Of a stretch of 64,000 bases of DNA, positions 25,709 through 34,244 are shown in pieces; position 1 is the first letter of the stretch; the number at the start of each line of letters is the position of its first letter. The stretch spans positions 372,001 through 436,000 of the forward strand of contig NZ_JAGGLR010000001.1 of assembly GCF_017874715.1 (NCBI RefSeq), given 5' to 3'. Made by a program: the position numbers and the translations under genes. Below the pieces are notes generated by a model. That model did no database searches. It was given only the letters and a program-made list of their open reading frames with translations, and was not told the origin of the DNA. This DNA comes from Streptomyces iranensis (GTDB lineage: Bacteria > Actinomycetota > Actinomycetes > Streptomycetales > Streptomycetaceae).

Positions 25709-25958
25709 GGGCCTCGCGCGCCCCCTTCTGACGGACGTGTGACTCCGGCACTCCAACAGACCCAGCCTACGGGCCCTGCTTCCATTACCGCACTGTTCGA
25801 GCCCGCTCGCGCTCCTCCTGCAGGACGATCAGACGGGTGGGAGCCTCCGGCGCAAGGAGGAGTGCGCCCCCTGTGTCCCGATTAGGGCGGGACTCCGTTG
25901 CCTGATCGTTCCCCCAGAGGCTGGGGCGCACACCCCGCAACCCGTACCCTTGGGCTTT

Positions 25959-26555
25959 GTGTTCCGAAGCCGTTCCAAGGATGAGCAGGCCGCAACCACC
26001 AAGGTGACCGCGGACCAGCCGCAGCAGACCCGTGACCCGCAGGCGCCCAAGGGCCGCCCCACTCCCAAGCGGAGCGAGGCCCAGTCGCAGCGCCGCAGCC
26101 TGGCGAAGACGCCGGCCAACCGTAAGGACGCCTCCAAGCGTGCGCGCGAGGCCCGCCGCGCCGATATGGCCAAGCAGCGCCAGGCGCTGGCCGGGGGTGA
26201 CGAGCGGTATCTGCCGGCCCGAGACAAGGGTCCGGTGCGACGCTTCGCCCGCGACTACGTGGACTCGCGGTTCTCCGTCGCCGAGTACTTCCTGCCGCTC
26301 GCGGTGGTCATCCTGGTCCTGAGCATGGTCCGGGCCGGGGCCATGCAGAGCTATGTGCTGCTGGTGTGGATGGTGGTCATCGTCCTCATCGTGGTCAATT
26401 CCCTGATCCTCGGCGTCCAGCTCAAGCGGCAGCTGCGCAAGCGCTTCCCCGACGAGAATCTGCGCGGCGCGGTGGCGTACGCCCTGATGCGCACCCTCCA
26501 GATGCGCCGACTGCGGCTGCCCAAGCCGCAGGTCAAGCGCGGGGAGCGGCCCTGA
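25959..26555 (+). CDS. DUF3043 membrane protein
   Basis: A 198-residue protein. The basic, Gln/Arg/Pro-rich cytoplasmic N-terminus (~residues 1-95) contains PKGRPTPKRSEAQSQRRS. It is followed by YLPARDKGPVRRFARDYVDSRF and two transmembrane helices (~110-150). The C-terminus is again basic (RTLQMRRLRLPKPQVKRGERP). This is the conserved actinobacterial DUF3043 family, of unknown function. GTG 25959 is preferred to TTG 25950. The C-terminal stop overlaps the putative start of the methyltransferase gene. Confidence 0.85.
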   Translation: MFRSRSKDEQAATTKVTADQPQQTRDPQAPKGRPTPKRSEAQSQRRSLAKTPANRKDASKRAREARRADMAKQRQALAGGDERYLPARDKGPVRRFARDYVDSRFSVAEYFLPLAVVILVLSMVRAGAMQSYVLLVWMVVIVLIVVNSLILGVQLKRQLRKRFPDENLRGAVAYALMRTLQMRRLRLPKPQVKRGERP

Positions 26556-27349
26556 GCGGCCAACCCTCCGGCTTCACCGGCGGGGCGGCCGGCTGGCTGG
26601 GCCACCTCGGGGGCCTGCGGAACACCGTCCGGCAGGCGCTGGTCGCCCACCAGCTCGATGAGCAGATCACCGCGCGCTTCCCGGTGGGGCAGCGGCTGCG
26701 GATGCTCGACGTTGGCGTCGGCCAGGGCACCCAGGCCCTGCGGCTGGCCCGCGCGGGCCATGAGGTGACCGGGCTGGAGTCCGACGCCACCATGCTGGAG
26801 GCGGCCCGCACCGCGCTCGCCGACGAGCCCGAGGGCATCCGAAGACGTGTCCGGCTGCTGGAGGGCGACGGCCGGGAGACCGGGGCACACTTCCTGCCGG
26901 GCACCTTCGATGTGGTGCTGTGCCACGGCGTGCTGATGTACATGCCCGAACCGGATCCGCTGCTCGCCGGGCTGGCCCGGGTGCTGGCCCCCGGCGGTCT
27001 GCTCTCGCTGCTGGTGCGCAACGGTGACGCGCTGGCGATGCGGCCCGGTCTGGCCGGGGACTTCGACACCGCGCTGGCCGCCTTCGACTCCCCCTCGTAC
27101 ACCAACCGCATCGGGTTGCCGGTGCGCGCCGACCGGCGCGAGGAGCTGACCGAGACCCTCACCGCGATCGGCGCGCCGCTGCGCGCCTGGTACGGCGTGC
27201 GGGTCTTCACCGACCTCGCCCCGGACGACGCTGAGCCGCCGGGCTCCCCGGAGTGGGAGCGGCTGCTGACGGCCGAGGAGCGGGCCGGCCGCACGGATCC
27301 CTACCGGGCGGTGGCGGCGCTGCTGCACCTGTGCGGGGTGCGCGGCTGA
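26552..27349 (+). CDS. SAM-dependent methyltransferase (class I), apparent CTG start
   Basis: A 265-residue Rossmann-fold methyltransferase. Motif I is LDVGVGQGTQALRLARAG, the acidic residue of motif II is in VTGLESDA, and motif IV is FDVVLCHGVLMYM. No ATG, GTG or TTG is available at the expected N-terminus. The frame begins with CTG 26552, overlapping the DUF3043 stop as CTGA and following AGCGCGGGGAG. Homologues as remembered begin MSGQ..., matching the SGQ after this codon, so a CTG start with translational coupling is the simplest reading. The substrate is unknown. Confidence 0.82.
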   Translation: MSGQPSGFTGGAAGWLGHLGGLRNTVRQALVAHQLDEQITARFPVGQRLRMLDVGVGQGTQALRLARAGHEVTGLESDATMLEAARTALADEPEGIRRRVRLLEGDGRETGAHFLPGTFDVVLCHGVLMYMPEPDPLLAGLARVLAPGGLLSLLVRNGDALAMRPGLAGDFDTALAAFDSPSYTNRIGLPVRADRREELTETLTAIGAPLRAWYGVRVFTDLAPDDAEPPGSPEWERLLTAEERAGRTDPYRAVAALLHLCGVRG

Positions 27350-27360
27350 TCCGGGGCGCC

Positions 27361-27420
27361 GGGACGGCTGGTCCGGGGCCGAGACGGCTGAACCGGGGCC
27401 GGGACGGCTGAACCGGGGCC
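27361..27420. repeat. 20-bp tandem repeat, three copies
   Basis: Three direct copies of GGGACGGCTGAACCGGGGCC, with small variations in the first two, lie between the methyltransferase stop and the terminator hairpin. Confidence 0.8.
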
Positions 27421-27425
27421 GGGAC

Positions 27426-27458
27426 GGGGTGGCGGTCAGGACCGCCACCCCGCGCTTT
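27426..27458 (+). terminator. rho-independent terminator after the methyltransferase
   Basis: A perfect 11-bp stem (GGGGTGGCGGT/ACCGCCACCCC, CAGG loop) is followed by GCGCTTTT. It has a true T-tract, unlike most stems in this window. Confidence 0.85.
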
Positions 27459-27479
27459 TGTCCATTCGGCGCGTTTTGT

Positions 27480-27683
27480 CTATTCGGCGCGCAGGCTCAT
27501 CGGGCCGTAGATCTTCTTACCGTCCTCGAAGAGCGTCACCTGCTCAGCGCCTCCCTCGAGGAGCTCCCGCCACTCCTCGCCGATCCACGACTCCGCGTCC
27601 CCCTGGGTCGGGAACTCCTCCGGCTGCACCGCGGGCTTCGTCTCCGCCCCGTCGGACTTCTCGAACCGCCATGTCCACGCCAT
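27480..27683 (-). CDS. small conserved acidic protein (67 aa)
   Basis: A 67-residue acidic protein starting MAWTWRFEKSDGAETKPAVQ, with Trp-rich ends and no signal or membrane segment. A strong GGAGGAGG site precedes ATG 27683, so the in-frame ATG five codons upstream is not used. Codon bias supports expression. I recognise it only as a conserved small protein of Streptomyces; the function is unknown. It is convergent with the methyltransferase gene and divergent from cobU. Confidence 0.75.
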   Translation of the reverse strand: MAWTWRFEKSDGAETKPAVQPEEFPTQGDAESWIGEEWRELLEGGAEQVTLFEDGKKIYGPMSLRAE

Positions 27684-27823
27684 TCCAGCCTCCTCCATCC
27701 CGCCGACCCACGGGTGATACCCGCCGGTCCACAGCTGATGTCTGCCCGCAGCCTAGGTGACTGATCACTCCGTACGGGGTGGCCCCGCGCGACCCGTGGG
27801 AACGGACGCGAGACGATCGGGGC

Positions 27824-29023
27824 GTGGAACTCACTCTTCTGGGCACCGGGGCCCCCGACGGGCTGCCGCGCCACGCCTGCCCCTGCGCCGCCTGCGCCGC
27901 CGCCGTCGGCGAGGAGGCACGGGCCGCCACCTCGCTGCTGATCGACGGCGCGCTGCTGATCGACCTCACCCCGGGGGCCGCCTTCGCCGCCGCGCGGGCC
28001 GGGTACTCGCTGGTGGGCGTCCGGCAGGTGCTGCTCTCGCATCCGCACGCGGGTCCGGCCGTCGAGTTCCCGGCCGGGCTGCCGGCGCCGGGGCGGGTGC
28101 CGGACGGCCGCACGCTGTCCCTGATCAGCGGGCACCGGGTACGGGCGGTCGCGCTGGACTCCCCCGGTACCGGCTACGAGGTCACCGGGCCCGACGGCAC
28201 CCGGCTGCTGTACCTCCCGCCGGGCGCGGCCGTCGCCGGGCTCCCGGACCCGGCCGAGCCGTACGACATGGTGCTGCTCGACGTGCTGGGCCGCCCCGAC
28301 GCGCTGGCCGCCCTCCGCTCCCCGGGCGCCGTCGGCGCCACCACCGACGTCCTGGCCGTCCATCTCGACCACACCACCCCGCCCGGCCGGGAGCTGCACC
28401 GCCGCCTCGCCACGGCGGGCGCGCGGGCGGTGCCGGACGGGCAGACGCTGATCGTCGGCGAGTATCACGCGGTGCCGGATCTGCCGCGCCGCACGCTGGT
28501 GCTGGGCGGCGCCCGGTCCGGCAAGTCCCTCGAGGCGGAACGGCGGCTGGCCGCGTTCCCCGACGTCCTGTACGTCGCGACGGGCGGCACCCGCGAGGGG
28601 GACCCCGAGTGGGCCGCCCGCGTCGCCGCCCACCGCGACCGCCGCCCCGGCTCCTGGCGCACCACCGAGACCTGCGACCTGCCCCCGCTGCTCACCGAGG
28701 ACGGCCCACCGCTGCTCATCGACTGCCTGGCGCTGTGGCTCACCGACGCGATGGACGCCGTGAGCGCCTGGGACGACGAGAAGTGGGCACACGGCGGCGA
28801 ACGCGCCCTCCACGAACGGGTCTCCGCCCTCGTCGCGGCGGTCCGCGCCACGACCCGTACGGTCGTCGCGGTCAGCAACGAGGTCGGCGCGGGCATCGTC
28901 CCCGCAACCGCCTCCGGCCGCCGCTTCCGCGACGAACTGGGCCGCCTGAACACGGCGTTCGCCGAGGAGTGCGAGCAGGTGCTGTTGGTGGTGGCGGGTC
29001 AGCCCTTGCCGCTGCGCGGCTGA
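27824..29023 (+). CDS. cobU: adenosylcobinamide kinase/GTP guanylyltransferase with N-terminal metallo-beta-lactamase-like domain
   Basis: A 399-residue fusion. Residues ~220-399 are CobU, with P-loop GGARSGKS (228-235), ATGGTREGD, IDCLALWLTDA and SNEVGAGIVP. It phosphorylates adenosylcobinamide and then adds GMP, giving adenosylcobinamide-GDP. Residues 1-~215 resemble a metallo-beta-lactamase fold (LTLLGTGAPDG start, LSHPHAGP where active enzymes have HxHxDH, and later VHLDHT). The second half of the metal site is missing, so hydrolase activity is doubtful. GTG 27824 starts the conserved MELTLLGTG. cobT and cobS follow, and all act in nucleotide-loop assembly of cobalamin. Confidence 0.9.
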   Translation: MELTLLGTGAPDGLPRHACPCAACAAAVGEEARAATSLLIDGALLIDLTPGAAFAAARAGYSLVGVRQVLLSHPHAGPAVEFPAGLPAPGRVPDGRTLSLISGHRVRAVALDSPGTGYEVTGPDGTRLLYLPPGAAVAGLPDPAEPYDMVLLDVLGRPDALAALRSPGAVGATTDVLAVHLDHTTPPGRELHRRLATAGARAVPDGQTLIVGEYHAVPDLPRRTLVLGGARSGKSLEAERRLAAFPDVLYVATGGTREGDPEWAARVAAHRDRRPGSWRTTETCDLPPLLTEDGPPLLIDCLALWLTDAMDAVSAWDDEKWAHGGERALHERVSALVAAVRATTRTVVAVSNEVGAGIVPATASGRRFRDELGRLNTAFAEECEQVLLVVAGQPLPLRG

Positions 29024-29732
29024 TCGCGGGCGGGGGTGCGGGGCGTGCGGGCACGCGGGCACATGGGGCGTGCGGGCACGTGGGGCGCCTCGCGGGGGCT
29101 GCTCGGCTTGGTTGAGTGCGGCTTTCGTCTCGCGCCTTCGGCGCAATTGAGCAGCGGGGCAGGGGGGCGGGGGCGCGGCGCCGCCGCCGGGCGCCGGGTC
29201 GGCGGTCGTGGACGCCGGTAGCGGCTACCCGCCTCGACGGCCGAGCTCCCTCCGGACTGCGAGCCGGTGGTCCCAGGGCGGCCCCTCCGGGGTACCCCTC
29301 TCGAAAACACTTGATCTGGCGCAACTAATTTGTCAAACGTTTTCGCAGGGGTACCCCGGACCCCCGGCGCCCCGATGGCCCGGCACTCCGGCACTCCGGC
29401 ACTCCGGCACTCCGGCACTCCGGCACTCCGGCACTCCGGCAAGGGTCCCAGCCCCCGTAGGCCCGAGCCGCCACGGTCCCCGCGCCCCACCGGCCCGGCG
29501 CCCGGCAACGCGGCCCGCGCCCCCCACCCCCTCCCCCGCTGCTCAATTGCGCCGAAGGCGCGAGACGGCGCCGCAGCCGACCGAACCGAGTCGGCCGACG
29601 CAGGCCCCGGCCCGGCCCGACCCGGCCCGACCCGGCCCGGACTGCCCCCGCGCAGGGGCCGCGCGGGGCCCGCGCGGGGCTCAACGGACGGACGCCGTAC
29701 CGGTTCCCGGGGCGCCCGGTAGGGTTCGCCAG
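29024..29732. repeat. gene-free stretch between cobU and cobT with nested inverted repeats
   Basis: Nothing codes here convincingly. A perfect 34-bp inverted repeat (29126-29159 and 29534-29567) encloses a second, nearly perfect inverted repeat (29287-29308 and 29339-29360). The loop of the second repeat (29309-29338) is unusually AT-rich for this genome. An octamer tandem array (CGGCACTC, about six copies, 29391-29440) lies between the inner and outer right arms. Simple CCCGGCCCGA-type repeats (~29600-29660) precede the cobT start. Confidence 0.8.
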
Positions 29733-30782
29733 GTGAGTGCTCTCAATCTCGATGACTTCGTCGACCTGATCGAGCGCCCCGACGGGGGCATCCGGCGTGA
29801 CGCCGAGGAGCGCCGCGAGCGGCTCGCGTTGCCGCCGGGTGCGCTCGGGCGGCTGGACGAACTGGGCGAGTGGCTGGCCGCCGCTCAGCAGCGGGTGCCG
29901 GTCAAGCCCATCGAGCAGCCCCGCGTCGTCCTCTTCGCGGGCGACCACGGCGTCTCCGACCTCGGCGTCTCCGCCCGCCCCGCCAGGAGCACCCACCGTC
30001 TGGTCCGCGCCGTGCTCGACGGCGAGAGCCCGGCCGCCATCCTCGCCGCCCGTCTCGGCACGCCCGTCCGCGTCATCGACATGGCCCTGGACTGCGACCC
30101 CGAGGACCTTCCCGAAGACGTCACCCGCCACCGCGTACGCCGTGGGTCCGGCCGGATCGACGTCGAGGACGCGCTCACCCTGGACGAGGCCGAGCGGGCC
30201 TTCCGCGCCGGGATGGCCATCGCCGACGAAGAGGCGGACTCCGGCACGGACCTGCTCGTCCTCGGCGACCTCAGCGTCGGCGGCACCACCGCCGCGGCCA
30301 CGCTCGTCGCCGCGCTGTGCGGTACGGACGCGTCCGTGGTCACCGGCCGCGGCGGGGCCGCCATCGACGACCTCGCCTGGATGCGCAAGTGCGCCGCCAT
30401 CCGCGACGGGCTGCGCCGCGCCCGCCCCGTGCTCGGCGATCAGCTCCAGCTGCTGGCCACCGTCGGCGGTGCCGACCTCGCCGCGATCACCGGCTTCCTG
30501 CTGCAGAGCGCCGTACGCCGTACGCCGGTGATCCTCGACGGCGTCGTCTCGGCGGCCTGCGCGCTGGTCGCCCAGCGGGTGGCGTTCCGCGCCCCGGACT
30601 GGTGGCTGGCCGGTCAGGCCAGCGGCGAACCGGGCCAGGAGAAGGCCCTCGACCGGATCGCCCTCACCCCGCTGCTCGACCACGGCGTCACGATCGGCGA
30701 GGGCACGGGCGCGCTGCTCGCCCTGCCGCTCGTGCAGGCGGCCGCGGCCCTGCACGCGGAACTCCCGGAGCGCGACGACTAG
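29733..30782 (+). CDS. cobT: nicotinate-nucleotide--dimethylbenzimidazole phosphoribosyltransferase
   Basis: A 349-residue enzyme that makes alpha-ribazole phosphate from dimethylbenzimidazole and nicotinate mononucleotide, providing the lower ligand of cobalamin. Family features are VLFAGDHGVSDLGVS, LGDLSVGGTTAAA, VILDGVVSAACAL and the catalytic glutamate region TIGEGTGALLALP near the C-terminus. GTG 29733 begins MSALNLDDFVDLIERPDGG. The frame is open far upstream through repeat DNA, which I do not consider coding. The product is joined to AdoCbi-GDP by CobS, encoded 0.7 kb downstream on the other strand. Confidence 0.94.
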   Translation: MSALNLDDFVDLIERPDGGIRRDAEERRERLALPPGALGRLDELGEWLAAAQQRVPVKPIEQPRVVLFAGDHGVSDLGVSARPARSTHRLVRAVLDGESPAAILAARLGTPVRVIDMALDCDPEDLPEDVTRHRVRRGSGRIDVEDALTLDEAERAFRAGMAIADEEADSGTDLLVLGDLSVGGTTAAATLVAALCGTDASVVTGRGGAAIDDLAWMRKCAAIRDGLRRARPVLGDQLQLLATVGGADLAAITGFLLQSAVRRTPVILDGVVSAACALVAQRVAFRAPDWWLAGQASGEPGQEKALDRIALTPLLDHGVTIGEGTGALLALPLVQAAAALHAELPERDD

Positions 30783-31501
30783 GGGTGTCCGGCGGGGCTT
30801 GACGCCTGCGGCGGGCTGTTCCCCTCCCCGCCCCTTCCCACAACTGGGCTCCGCCCCAGACCCCGGCGCCCTGACCGATGGACTGACCGCGCCCGACGGT
30901 CGGCTCGTCAACCCCCGGGGTCCGGCGACGGGGCGAACCCCAGAGCTCCCCCGGACCCCGCCAGCCGACCACGAAGCGCACGGCCATCCGCCACACCGGC
31001 GCACCGACCACCACCAGCCCACCGGCACAAGTGCTCACGGCACGACCGACGGCACGTCAACCCCCCGGGGTCCGGCAACAGCGCGAACCCCGGCGCTATC
31101 CCCGGACCCCGGCCAGGTGACCGAGAAGTGCGCGGTCATCCGCCCACACCGGCGCACCGACCACCACCAGCCCACCGGCACAGGCGCTCACGGCACGACC
31201 ATCGGCACGTCACCCCCCCAGGGTCCAGCAACAGGGCAAACCCCAGGGCTCCCCCCGGACCCCCGCCAGCCGACCAGGATGCGCACGGCCATCCGCCGCA
31301 CCGGCGCACCGACCGCGACCAGCCCGTCGGCGCAGGTGCTCACGGCGCGACGATCGGCTCCTCAACCCCCGGGGGCCAGGGGCGAAGCCCCCTGCCACGC
31401 GGTGGGGCCGCGTATCGTCGCTGTGGGAAGGGGCGGGATTAGGAAAGCGTCCATTTGCGGCTCCGTCGTGTGGTCCGCCGGACACCCCATAGGGGCAGGC
31501 C
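30783..31501. repeat. gene-free stretch between convergent cobT and cobS with a ~150-bp tandem repeat array
   Basis: A GC-rich gene-end element (30803-30866) is followed by three full tandem units and one partial unit of a ~150-bp repeat. Units start at about 30895, 31044, 31197 and 31349, so periods are 149-153 bp. Each unit contains GGTCATCCGCC-like, ACCGGCGCACCGACC and GTGCTCACGGCACGACC-like blocks. An inverted end element (31366-31438) closes the array. Related diverged units lie at 2330-2790. There are open frames but no plausible protein. Confidence 0.85.
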
Positions 31502-32473
31502 CTAGCCGAAGGTCAGGATTACCAGGGCGGTCGTGGCGGCCGTTTCCGCCAGCGCGCCGAAGACATCGCCGGTCACCCCGCCGAGACGGCGGTGGCAGTG
31601 GTGCAGGAGGAGTTCGGCGGCCGCCAGGGCGGCCAGTGCGGCGAAGGCGTTGAGGACGACGGCGTACGGGCCGAAGGGGACAGCCGCCACCGCGCAGCCG
31701 ACCACCGTCACCGCCGCCACGACACCGGCGGAACGCCACGGCACGCTGCCCGCGACCGCCGCGCCCAGCCCCTCCGGGCGCGCCGCCGGAACCCCCACAC
31801 GGGCCGCCAGCGTCAGGGCGCAGCGCGCGGCGACACCGGCCACGGCCGCCCCGACCGCGCCGTGCGCCCAGTCCTGCCCGTAGAGCTCGGCCAGGGCCGC
31901 CACCTGCCCGAGCAGGACGAACAGCAGTGTGATCACGCCGAACGGCCCGATGTCCGACCGCTTCATGATGCGCAGCGCGTCCTCGGCGGGCTTGCCGCTG
32001 CCGAGTCCGTCCGCGGTGTCGGCGAGCCCGTCGAGGTGGAGGCCGCGGGTCAGTACGGCGGGTATCGCGGCGGTGGCGACGGCCGCGAGCAGCGGCCCGC
32101 CGCCCAGGAACAGCAACACCCCGCCCACCGCGGCCGCGCACAGCCCCACGGCCAGCCCGGCCAGCGGAGCGCACAGCATCCCCGCGTGCGCCGCCTCCCG
32201 GTCCCACCGTGTGCCCCGTACGGGCAGCACCGTGAGCGTGCCGAACGCGAAGCGGACCCCGTCGCCCCAGGGGGCCCGCGGAGCGTGCGCGGGCGGCGGA
32301 TCGTAGTCGGGCCGCGGCGGATGCTCCGGCCGGTCGGGCTGCTGCTGCTCCGCGCCCTCGGAGGGCGCGGAGGGCGCGGAGGGCTCAGAGCCCTCCGGCC
32401 GCTCGGGCTCGGGCTCCGGCGGGCGTGCGGACGGCTGCGATCGCGGCTGCGGCGGCTCCGGCGTGGTGTCCAT
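31502..32473 (-). CDS. cobS: adenosylcobinamide-GDP ribazoletransferase (cobalamin synthase)
   Basis: A 323-residue membrane enzyme that joins adenosylcobinamide-GDP and alpha-ribazole (phosphate) to form adenosylcobalamin (phosphate). It shows the CobS pattern FAFGTLTVLPVRG, the metal-binding HLDGLADTADGLGSGKPAEDALRIMKRSDIGPFG and several transmembrane helices. The first ~80 residues are a Pro/Glu/Gln-rich hydrophilic extension. ATG 32473 is the only nearby ATG, although its ribosome site is weak; a later start at the conserved domain is possible. It is convergent with cobT and divergent from pepA. Confidence 0.92.
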   Translation of the reverse strand: MDTTPEPPQPRSQPSARPPEPEPERPEGSEPSAPSAPSEGAEQQQPDRPEHPPRPDYDPPPAHAPRAPWGDGVRFAFGTLTVLPVRGTRWDREAAHAGMLCAPLAGLAVGLCAAAVGGVLLFLGGGPLLAAVATAAIPAVLTRGLHLDGLADTADGLGSGKPAEDALRIMKRSDIGPFGVITLLFVLLGQVAALAELYGQDWAHGAVGAAVAGVAARCALTLAARVGVPAARPEGLGAAVAGSVPWRSAGVVAAVTVVGCAVAAVPFGPYAVVLNAFAALAALAAAELLLHHCHRRLGGVTGDVFGALAETAATTALVILTFG

Positions 32474-32705
32474 CGCGCGGAAGGCTATCCCGGCCACCCG
32501 TAGCGGGTAAGCCCCAGGGCACGCCCCTGCTGAGGCCTGAGTGCCAAGGCGCGCCCAGCGCTTGGTACTTCCGGCACGGGCGCACCTCCCAGCGCCGGCC
32601 GGGGGAGAACTGAGCCCTGAATAGGGCCTAGGCATACGATGCGGAGGGGCGCGGCCAACCAATCCATGACGGCCGACGAACTACCGGAAGAGGGACCCGA
32701 CCACT

Positions 32706-34244
32706 GTGACTGCTCTGACTCTCAGCACCTCGTCCGCCGCGGCACTGCGCGCGGACGCCGTCGTCGTCGGTGTGGCGAAGGGGGCCAAGGGCCCCGTCGT
32801 CGCTGTCGGCGCCGAGGCCGTGGACAAGGCGTTCGGCGGGAAGCTGGCCGCCGTTCTGGAGACGCTCGGCGCGACCGGCGCCGAGGGCGAGGTGACCAAA
32901 CTGCCCGCCGCGTCAGGCCTCAAGGCCCCGGTCGTGCTGGCGGTCGGGCTGGGCGAGGTCCCGGCCAAGGACGACGGCTATGACGCCGAGACGCTGCGCC
33001 GGGCCGCGGGCGCGGCCGCCCGCGCGCTGTCCGGTTCGAAGAAGGGCGCGTTCGCGCTGCCGATCGAGGACCCGGCCGACGCCACCGCCGTGGCCGAGGG
33101 CGCGCTGCTCGGGGCGTACACGTACGACAAGAGCAACGGCAACGGCGGCAACGCCAAGGACAAGGACAAGGACAAGAAGAACAACGGGCCGCTCGCCGAG
33201 GTCGCCCTCGTCGGCGGCAAGCCGCGCGACAAGGCGTACAAGGCGGCCGTCGAGCGCGCCGCCGCCCTCGTCTCGGAGGTCAACCGCGCCCGCGACCTGA
33301 TCAACACCCCGTCCAACCTCCTCAACCCGGCCGTCTTCGCGGCCGAGGCGGTCGCGGCCGCGAAGGAGCACGGCCTCAAGGCCGAGGTGCTGGACGAGAA
33401 GGCGCTCAAGAAGGGCGGGTACGGCGGCATCCTCGGCGTCGGCCAGGGCTCGGAGGCCCCGCCGCGGCTGGTCCGGATCGCGTACACCCACCCCAAGGCC
33501 GAGAAGACGCTCGCCCTGGTGGGCAAGGGCATCACCTATGACTCGGGCGGCATCTCCCTCAAGCCGGCCGGTCACAACGAGACGATGAAGTGCGACATGA
33601 GCGGTGCCGCCGCCGTGTTCGCCGCGGTCGTCACCGCCGCGAAGCTGGGCCTGCGGGTCAATCTGACGGGCTGGCTGGCGCTGGCCGAGAACATGCCGTC
33701 GGGTTCGGCCACCCGCCCCGGCGATGTGCTGTCGATGTACAGCGGCAAGACCGTCGAGGTGCTGAACACCGACGCCGAGGGCCGGCTGGTGCTCGCCGAC
33801 GCGATCACCCGCGCCGGTGAGGAGAAGCCGGACGCGATCGTGGACGTGGCGACGCTGACCGGTGCGATGGTCCTCGCGCTGGGCAACCGCACGTTCGGGA
33901 TCATGACGAACGACGAGGCGTTCCGCACCACGCTCCACGAGGTCGCGGGCGAGGTCGGTGAGCAGTCCTGGCCGATGCCGCTGCCCGACCACCTCCGTAA
34001 GGGCATCGACTCGCCGGTCGCCGATCTGGCGAACCTGGGCGAGCGCATGGGTAGCGGTCTGGTGGCCGGCATCTTCCTGAAGGAGTTCGTGGCGGACGGG
34101 ATCACCTGGGGCCACCTGGACATCGCGGGTCCGGCCTTCAACGAATCCGGTCCGTTCGGCTACACCCCCAAGGGCGGCACGGGCGCCGCGGTACGCACCC
34201 TGGTCCGGCTGGCCGAGCGCACCGCCGACGGCGACCTCGGCTGA
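32706..34244 (+). CDS. pepA: leucyl aminopeptidase (M17 family)
   Basis: A 512-residue cytosolic zinc/manganese aminopeptidase. The metal site is visible as GKGITYDSGGISLKP (Lys274, Asp279) and the M17 signature NTDAEGRL (354-361, Asp356 and Glu358). The catalytic arginine is Arg360 of that signature. A Lys/Asp/Asn-rich insert (~residues 142-161, with KDKDKDKK) interrupts the N-terminal regulatory domain and looks like a flexible loop. GTG 32706 follows a GGAAGAGGGA site. It has no operon partner. Confidence 0.94.
   Translation: MTALTLSTSSAAALRADAVVVGVAKGAKGPVVAVGAEAVDKAFGGKLAAVLETLGATGAEGEVTKLPAASGLKAPVVLAVGLGEVPAKDDGYDAETLRRAAGAAARALSGSKKGAFALPIEDPADATAVAEGALLGAYTYDKSNGNGGNAKDKDKDKKNNGPLAEVALVGGKPRDKAYKAAVERAAALVSEVNRARDLINTPSNLLNPAVFAAEAVAAAKEHGLKAEVLDEKALKKGGYGGILGVGQGSEAPPRLVRIAYTHPKAEKTLALVGKGITYDSGGISLKPAGHNETMKCDMSGAAAVFAAVVTAAKLGLRVNLTGWLALAENMPSGSATRPGDVLSMYSGKTVEVLNTDAEGRLVLADAITRAGEEKPDAIVDVATLTGAMVLALGNRTFGIMTNDEAFRTTLHEVAGEVGEQSWPMPLPDHLRKGIDSPVADLANLGERMGSGLVAGIFLKEFVADGITWGHLDIAGPAFNESGPFGYTPKGGTGAAVRTLVRLAERTADGDLG

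Noticed and set aside
29391..29440. Possible CRISPR array
   Set aside because: The units are 8 bp with no spacers, so this is a simple tandem repeat.
29208..29732. N-terminal extension of CobT
   Set aside because: It translates the octamer array and inverted repeats. CobT homologues begin at the MSALNLDDF region.
30895..31400. The ~150-bp array as a CRISPR or a repeat-protein gene
   Set aside because: There is no short repeat with unique spacers, and no frame stays open with sensible codon use or a ribosome site.
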